35,347 nt of DNA from Candidatus Sungiibacteriota bacterium (GTDB lineage: Bacteria > Patescibacteriota > Minisyncoccia > Sungbacterales > JACQCQ01). The notes below the pieces were generated by a model. The model was not told the DNA's origin and searched no databases. It worked only from the letters and a program-made list of their open reading frames with translations. The position numbers and the translations under genes were made by a program. The number at the start of each line of letters is the position of its first letter. Within the stretch, counting starts at the first letter, position 1. Of the stretch, positions 31,501-35,347 are shown piece by piece. The stretch spans positions 1-35,347 of the forward strand of contig JACQCQ010000003.1 in the NCBI GenBank assembly GCA_016201505.1, written 5' to 3'.

Positions 31501-32052
31501 TCATGACGAACCTCTCCCCGCCTCGTGCGGGGGGATTTTGTTATTGGTGAGTTCTATTTCTTTGCGTAACTTCTTTAGATTTATGTACTTCGCTCGGTCG
31601 AGCAACTCTTTCGAAACATGCCCTTTCACGGACATTACCAGCACCCATTTACCACGCGCCTTAATGCGATCAATCACGGGGGCAAAATCGCTGTCCCCCG
31701 ACATGAGCAGTGCCGTGTCATACGACGATACGCCATCTAGTATGTCCATCGTCAGCTCAACGTCAAAATTTCCTTTCCATTGATATACACCATGTGCGAT
31801 TCGTATTTTCTTGACCGGTTTTGTACGAACAATGAATCCGCTTCTTTTGAGCATCGAAACAAACTTCACCTGCTCCTGGCGCGTTCCATCCGTGGCCGTA
31901 TAGACGAACATAGCTGATATATCGCACTCGCGATCGAAATAATCTTTCAACTTCTCATATGAAATACGCCAGCCGAGCGTGCGCTGGGAGTAAAAGATGT
32001 TCGCCGCATCGATGAAAACTGCCACCCTGCCTTTTATGAATTTGCCGATCAT
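31501..32052 (-). CDS. NYN-domain (LabA/DUF88-like) ribonuclease-type protein
   Basis: 183 residues. The NYN fold is a PIN-like metal-dependent RNase fold. Seen are the first acidic strand VAVFIDAANIFYS (Asp15, Asn18), FVYTATDGTRQEQVKFVSMLKRSGF, the middle FDVELTMDILDG, and TALLMSGDSDFAPVI with the D-S-D-F acidic pair. The C-terminus (ELTNNKIPPHEAGRGSS) is coded by the 31516-31532 hairpin, so the original end may have been extended into the neighbouring cassette. It stands alone on the minus strand between two toxin-antitoxin-like pairs, which hints at an RNA-directed role in the same accessory island; this is inference. Confidence 0.85.
   Translation of the reverse strand: MIGKFIKGRVAVFIDAANIFYSQRTLGWRISYEKLKDYFDRECDISAMFVYTATDGTRQEQVKFVSMLKRSGFIVRTKPVKKIRIAHGVYQWKGNFDVELTMDILDGVSSYDTALLMSGDSDFAPVIDRIKARGKWVLVMSVKGHVSKELLDRAKYINLKKLRKEIELTNNKIPPHEAGRGSS
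31516..31532 (+). terminator. GC-rich hairpin followed by T-rich stretch
   Basis: CCCCGC (31516-31521), loop CTCGT, GCGGGG (31527-31532), then GATTTTGTTATT. Read on the plus strand it could end transcription from the DUF433-DUF5615 pair or attenuate the adjacent cassette promoter. On the minus strand it falls inside the NYN coding end. Confidence 0.4.
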
Positions 32053-32235
32053 AGAATATGCCCGGAGTCGTTTTCTTCTTTTTTCTTATTCTTCCATCCG
32101 TCGAAATCTTTTTTCATGATGGTTTAGATTTTATCACTGCCGATTATATGTTGTATGCGCACCGGATAGATAGCCGTCGAGGTTCGGCCTTTATATGCGT
32201 GGCGCTTTTTCATGGCGTGGTTTGCGGTGAGCTTG
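32053..32235. other. Intergenic stretch between NYN gene and cassette copy 2
   Basis: 183 bases with a pyrimidine-rich run (TTCTTCTTTTTTCTTATTCTTCC, about 32077-32096) that on the minus strand is a purine-rich leader of the NYN gene. No convincing coding frame or structure was found. Confidence 0.4.
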
Positions 32236-32279
32236 TCCACGGGCCTCATCATTGACTTTTCATTGAAGCGTAGTATCAT
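32236..32279 (+). promoter_or_regulatory. Duplicated promoter cassette, copy 2 (hicBA promoter)
   Basis: TCCACGGGCCTCATCATTGA... (32236-32263) repeats 31455-31482. TTGACT (32252-32257), a 16-base spacer and TATCAT (32274-32279) form a plausible sigma-70-type promoter upstream of hicBA. Confidence 0.6.
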
Positions 32280-32288
32280 ATCGGTTAC

Positions 32289-32354
32289 ATGTGGCTTCGG
32301 CCTCTCCCCCTCACGGGGGAGAACAGTATGGACAATGTATTAAGCATTTCATGA
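32289..32354 (+). CDS. Possible 21-residue leader peptide of hicBA
   Basis: ATG at 32289 lies nine bases after the -10 box. The frame (MWLRPLPLTGENSMDNVLSIS) ends in a TGA that overlaps the hicB ATG by four bases (ATGA). It runs through a perfect hairpin, TCTCCCCC-TCAC-GGGGGAGA (32303-32322). This layout would allow translational coupling or attenuation of hicB. No relatives are known to me. Confidence 0.3.
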   Translation: MWLRPLPLTGENSMDNVLSIS

Positions 32355-32590
32355 AAAAATCTCTCAAAATCTACGAGTTCTCGACGATTATCGAAAAAGA
32401 CGCGGCCGGCTATTATTTTGCCTACGTGCCATCGCTGCAGGGCTGTTATTCGCAAGGCAAGACTCTTGAAGAGGCGCTCTCCAATATTAAGGAAGCGATC
32501 CAACTTCATGTTGAGGATAGAAAAAAACGCATGGAGCCCATCCCCTCGCGGAAGCCTGTTAGCCTCACGTCGGTTGAAGTGAAAGCTTAG
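32351..32590 (+). CDS. hicB: HicB-type antitoxin
   Basis: 79 residues from ATG 32351; an upstream GTG would add 20 residues that do not fit the family. The partial RNase-H-like HicB fold is recognisable: YEFSTIIEKDAAGYYFAYVPSLQGCYSQGKTLEEALSNIKEAIQLHVED, with the G-Y-x-A-x-V-P-x-L-x-G-C-x-(S/T)-x-G-x-T-x-x-E-A pattern. The usual C-terminal DNA-binding helix-turn-helix or ribbon-helix-helix is absent, so it may not repress by itself, although short HicB proteins of this kind are common. hicA follows after seven bases. Confidence 0.92.
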   Translation: MKKSLKIYEFSTIIEKDAAGYYFAYVPSLQGCYSQGKTLEEALSNIKEAIQLHVEDRKKRMEPIPSRKPVSLTSVEVKA

Positions 32591-32597
32591 TTCGTAA

Positions 32598-32816
32598 ATG
32601 CCGCGGCTCCCTAAGGCCAGAGAAGCAATCCGTGTCGCCCTTCGACTCGGATTTATTTTTTCACGCCAGAAAGGTAGCCACGCTATATATCGCCATATCG
32701 ATGGAAGACGACTTACTATCCCAATCCATGGATCCAAAGAGCTTGGTACGGCATTATTCAAGCAGATCACTGAAGACATGGGCATCACTCGTGATAAATT
32801 TTGGAATTTGGTTTGA
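32598..32816 (+). CDS. hicA: HicA-type mRNA interferase toxin
   Basis: 72 residues. HicA is a small dsRNA-binding-like fold that cleaves mRNA and is neutralised by HicB. Family features are LPKAREAIRVALRLGFIFSRQKGSHAIYRH with the G-S-H catalytic His, RRLTIPIHGSKELGTALFKQITEDMGIT, and a normal length. It looks whole. Order is hicB then hicA, the reverse of the E. coli arrangement but common elsewhere. Confidence 0.92.
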   Translation: MPRLPKAREAIRVALRLGFIFSRQKGSHAIYRHIDGRRLTIPIHGSKELGTALFKQITEDMGITRDKFWNLV

Positions 32817-32830
32817 CAATGAGTGAAAAG

Positions 32831-32975
32831 AATTTTCAATTTGCAATTTTCAATTTTCAATGAATGTTTCAATGGCATAATGTTGAAAGCTTTGTCTTTA
32901 CCTTGGTTGTGCTATTTTTTAATGTTTCGCTCATTGTGATTTAAATAGAAATTGCAAAATTGGAAATTGAAAATT
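32831..32975. repeat. AT-rich inverted repeat between hicA and right-edge gene
   Basis: AATTTTCAATTTGCAATTTT (32831-32850) and its inverted copy at 32956-32975 (one mismatch in 20) enclose 105 AT-rich bases. They lie between the convergent ends of hicA and the minus-strand surface protein. This may be a shared 3' structure or a tiny mobile repeat; a run-on of simple A/T sequence cannot be excluded. Confidence 0.6.
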
Positions 32976-32976
32976 A

Positions 32977-35347
32977 CTACGGGCTGGTTGAACTTGCCGT
33001 CGTTTCATTTGCGGTTTGGGTTATGGTGTCGGCTGTGGTTGCATCACTGGTGCCTGAAGCACTTGTGTCAGTGGTCGCAGTGGTAGTCGTTATATCCGCT
33101 GGCGCCGTAACTTCGGTGGTGGTCGCAGTGTCCGTTGCCGCTGTATCGGTCGGTGCGGTGGTTGTCGCAGAAGTGTCAGTCGGCGGCGTTTCAACTGGCA
33201 TAGGTGCTTCGGCTTGAGACTCGCAAGTCCCCGGCGCTGAAGTTATCGTGCCGTTATTTATGGCGAGGCAGTAGGGTTGTTTGGTGGTTTCGTCAAATAA
33301 CGTAATACCGGTTGGCGCGGCCGAAGAGCCAACGGTCAGATGATCGGTGTTGATATATTTCATCACCATATGACCGGTGTCGTCAATCCGCCAGAGGCCG
33401 TTTTGCGAGACGATCTGGGAGACGTTGATAATGTTATTTCCGTTCAGATTCACGTCACCTTGGAAGTTCACATTCACCTTCCCCGACTGCTGATCAACTG
33501 ACCAGGCGTTGGTGAGATCAGTCGCCATCCGGTTTAAATTATTATCAATCGTTCCTGCAGCGGGGGCTAAACTAATCAAAACCTGGCCAGTATGGACCGA
33601 TTTACCGCCCACCGTTGCATCCTTGTAGGATGCGGAGGCGAGGGTAAAGTCGTTCGGGGCTGAACGCGCATTAAAGTCCTCAAGCGCAATGCCGATTGAG
33701 TTGTCTGTAGAGGAGGCCAGCATTCCGATGCCCGCCTGCGATGACGATGTAATTCTGTCGCCTATGTGGATGTCGCCATTCTCGGTAGAGACGTTTACCC
33801 GAACTCTCCCGTAGTTTGCCACATGTGCCATCCCCCAGCCCCGAGCCTCCTGACCCAGTACTTGCGCGTTATTGCTCACCACACCAGCTATTTTTGACTC
33901 ATTGATTGATTGGGTCCGCCTGACTTTTAACGCTCCGCTCGTGTCAAATGAAACCAGCATACCGTCATCCAGCGTATCGTCGCTGAAATAAGTTTGCCCA
34001 TAACTTGCCCCGACCCAAGGTTGAAATTGGGTTAAATCCGATTTCGGCTCGGTAAGCGAACCAAGCGAATCTCCTCCCCGTATCAGAGGCTCATCAACCC
34101 AGAGTCTGAATAATTGAATGTCAAAGGTTTTTTGCGCGGACGAGCCATTGGTATTTGCGACCCCGGTCTCAACCGCCAAAGAGACTTGCGGGATGTTCGT
34201 CGTGATCTGCGCCACCAGCGCTCCATCAATGAAGAAGTTGGCAACAGAATTATTGGCTACATTCTCGGTAGAGGTTGCGACCTCGATTCTGAATTTATGG
34301 AAGTTGTTTGCGTCGGGCACAATGGTCGTGTCTACGTCCGTTTCAACGCCCGCCTTGCGCGTTGCCGCAATCCAGTTACTCGTGGTCGAGGCAATAAACT
34401 CGACTATATCGGTGGAAGTTGCTTTATTAATAACTTGGCCAGCCTGGAACCCAAAGATATATTTAGACCCCGTCGTCCCACCCGAAGGTCTTAGCCAGGC
34501 CTCAACCACGGGAGAAGAACTTGCCTGTATCATGTCCCCGCCGCTCGTAAATTGCTGGTCCCCCGTCACTGCGGCATTCGTCTGGAGTCGATAAAAGTTA
34601 GTTCCGACGGAGGCGACTGGCGCGGTGATACTCCCGCCTCCAGTAGAAAATAATATCCCGCACATATTCGGCGTGTTGCTGCTTATTGACCCACCATTGG
34701 AAAGGCCGGCCAAATCGCAAGAGGCATATTGCCAGGTTGAATAGATGCGGCCGGCAACGGTGAGCTGATCTCGTATGCCTCCGGTTCCCCAGAGAGTGGT
34801 GGTCCCAATGGCTATGCGCGTATAATCCAAGAGGCCCGAGGTCGTGGCGTCCACCAAGAGAAGTGGTGCCGTTCCGAGAATGCTTGAGGTGGCAACGACG
34901 AAGGATGGGAAGTTGGCTGAAGTATTTTGAATTGAAAGTTTTCCCCAAGGCGTTGAAGTTCCGATGCCAATTTTGCCGTTTGAAGTATCAAACGAAAGTA
35001 GTGGTGAACTCCCCACATCCGAAGAGGTCGCAATACTCCAGGCGTTGACTAAGCTGTTGGGAATTGTGGTTGTACTCGATGACCCGTATGTCAGATTGAT
35101 GCCGGAGAGGAAGAGGCTGGAAGAAGCAATATCAGGCCGCGTCGTACTCGCCACCCCGTTTAAGGCGAGTGAGACGAGCGCCCCCGGCGAGGTTGTCCCA
35201 AAACCGACAAAGGAGTTTGACCCAATGGTTAAGGTTGAGGTCCCCGAGACGGCATTGGTGGAGGAGTTATAGAAGGCCACCTGTCCCTGGGTGCCAGAGT
35301 TCACCGTCCCCGTCCCGCAGGCCGCGCCCGATGAGGTCAACTGACCT
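32977..35347 (-). CDS. Giant surface / tail-fibre-like protein, C-terminal part (runs off right edge)
   Basis: At least 790 residues; the frame stays open to the edge, so the true start lies beyond it. The visible N-terminal part has repeats of the form NSFVGFGTTSPGALVSL and GKIGIGTSTPWGKLSI, the 'GIGTTSP' pattern of bacterial surface and tail-fibre-like proteins. The middle (about 190-430) includes a LamG-like sandwich (NFHKFRIEVATSTENV...FFIDGALVAQI). Next comes a block NGDIHIGDRITSSSQAGIGMLASS, resembling the region before a tail-fibre intramolecular chaperone domain. The last 80 residues are almost pure Thr/Ala/Asp/Ser, likely a wall-spanning or glycosylated tail. It lies convergent with hicBA. 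Function and anchoring are unknown. Confidence 0.8.
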   Translation of the reverse strand, partial: GQLTSSGAACGTGTVNSGTQGQVAFYNSSTNAVSGTSTLTIGSNSFVGFGTTSPGALVSLALNGVASTTRPDIASSSLFLSGINLTYGSSSTTTIPNSLVNAWSIATSSDVGSSPLLSFDTSNGKIGIGTSTPWGKLSIQNTSANFPSFVVATSSILGTAPLLLVDATTSGLLDYTRIAIGTTTLWGTGGIRDQLTVAGRIYSTWQYASCDLAGLSNGGSISSNTPNMCGILFSTGGGSITAPVASVGTNFYRLQTNAAVTGDQQFTSGGDMIQASSSPVVEAWLRPSGGTTGSKYIFGFQAGQVINKATSTDIVEFIASTTSNWIAATRKAGVETDVDTTIVPDANNFHKFRIEVATSTENVANNSVANFFIDGALVAQITTNIPQVSLAVETGVANTNGSSAQKTFDIQLFRLWVDEPLIRGGDSLGSLTEPKSDLTQFQPWVGASYGQTYFSDDTLDDGMLVSFDTSGALKVRRTQSINESKIAGVVSNNAQVLGQEARGWGMAHVANYGRVRVNVSTENGDIHIGDRITSSSQAGIGMLASSTDNSIGIALEDFNARSAPNDFTLASASYKDATVGGKSVHTGQVLISLAPAAGTIDNNLNRMATDLTNAWSVDQQSGKVNVNFQGDVNLNGNNIINVSQIVSQNGLWRIDDTGHMVMKYINTDHLTVGSSAAPTGITLFDETTKQPYCLAINNGTITSAPGTCESQAEAPMPVETPPTDTSATTTAPTDTAATDTATTTEVTAPADITTTTATTDTSASGTSDATTADTITQTANETTASSTSP

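Noticed and set aside
30338-31504. A single 388-residue minus-strand protein
   Set aside because: Its upstream half is the antisense of recognisable DUF433 and DUF5615 genes and has no protein-like pattern. Only the downstream part is kept.
32285-32878. Minus-strand 197-residue frame over hicBA
   Set aside because: It is the antisense of recognised hicB and hicA, with no family features.

Overview
The window most likely comes from a member of the Patescibacteria (Candidate Phyla Radiation), probably Parcubacteria-like. This is inferred from gene content and style, not from a marker-gene search. The clues are a pared-down aspartyl-tRNA synthetase, a TrpR/YerC-type regulator, an S23-type four-helix protein, very large Ser/Thr-rich surface proteins with LamG or 'GIGTTSP'-like repeats, many short inverted repeats between genes, and start codons lying only a few bases after a -10-like box (apparently leaderless transcripts). 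No tRNA, rRNA, CRISPR array, transposase or integrase was seen.

Layout. 1-986 (minus strand) is the start of a secreted repeat protein that runs off the left edge. 1315-7550 (plus strand) is a run of a Tat-signal protein, a 1104-residue repeat-rich protein with phage-tail-like character, a cell-wall-hydrolase-like protein with a Pro/Thr/Ser tail, then tatC and tatA. This suggests an envelope or appendage module with its own export route. A bidirectional terminator separates it from a minus-strand secreted two-repeat protein (7631-8491). 8838-11851 holds an acyltransferase-methyltransferase fusion translationally joined to a membrane sensor histidine kinase. aspS follows.

13378-24737 is a dense co-directional housekeeping block: scpA and scpB (chromosome condensation), a D,D-carboxypeptidase, mraY, a D-aminoacylase-like amidohydrolase, murD, ftsW, murG, gltX and an M23 peptidase with a coiled coil. 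Most junctions overlap by 4-8 bases or are within a few bases of each other. The block couples peptidoglycan precursor synthesis, septal polymerisation and wall remodelling with chromosome segregation. A 95-base potentially structured RNA (24738-24832) follows, then a Cas4/AddB-like PD-(D/E)XK nuclease with a predicted Fe-S cluster, a TrpR/YerC-like regulator, an Ada-like zinc-binding membrane protein and rpmA.

27733-35347 is accessory: a triple LamG surface protein, an S23 four-helix protein, a lipoprotein-like gene whose 5' end overlaps a DUF433-DUF5615 toxin-antitoxin-like pair, a NYN-domain nuclease, a HicBA pair, and a second giant surface protein that runs off the right edge.

The most striking unexplained signal is a family of four perfect 32-36 bp palindromes (13301, 26066, 26570, 27564) with an ACTAGT centre. 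Two of them bracket the TrpR/YerC-like gene, and one carries a paired substitution that keeps the palindrome perfect. Other notable signals are a repeat element that supplies the first 30 or so codons of tatC, a structured RNA candidate, a duplicated promoter-plus-leader cassette on both sides of the NYN gene, and an amidohydrolase in the mur cluster lacking two usual metal-site residues.
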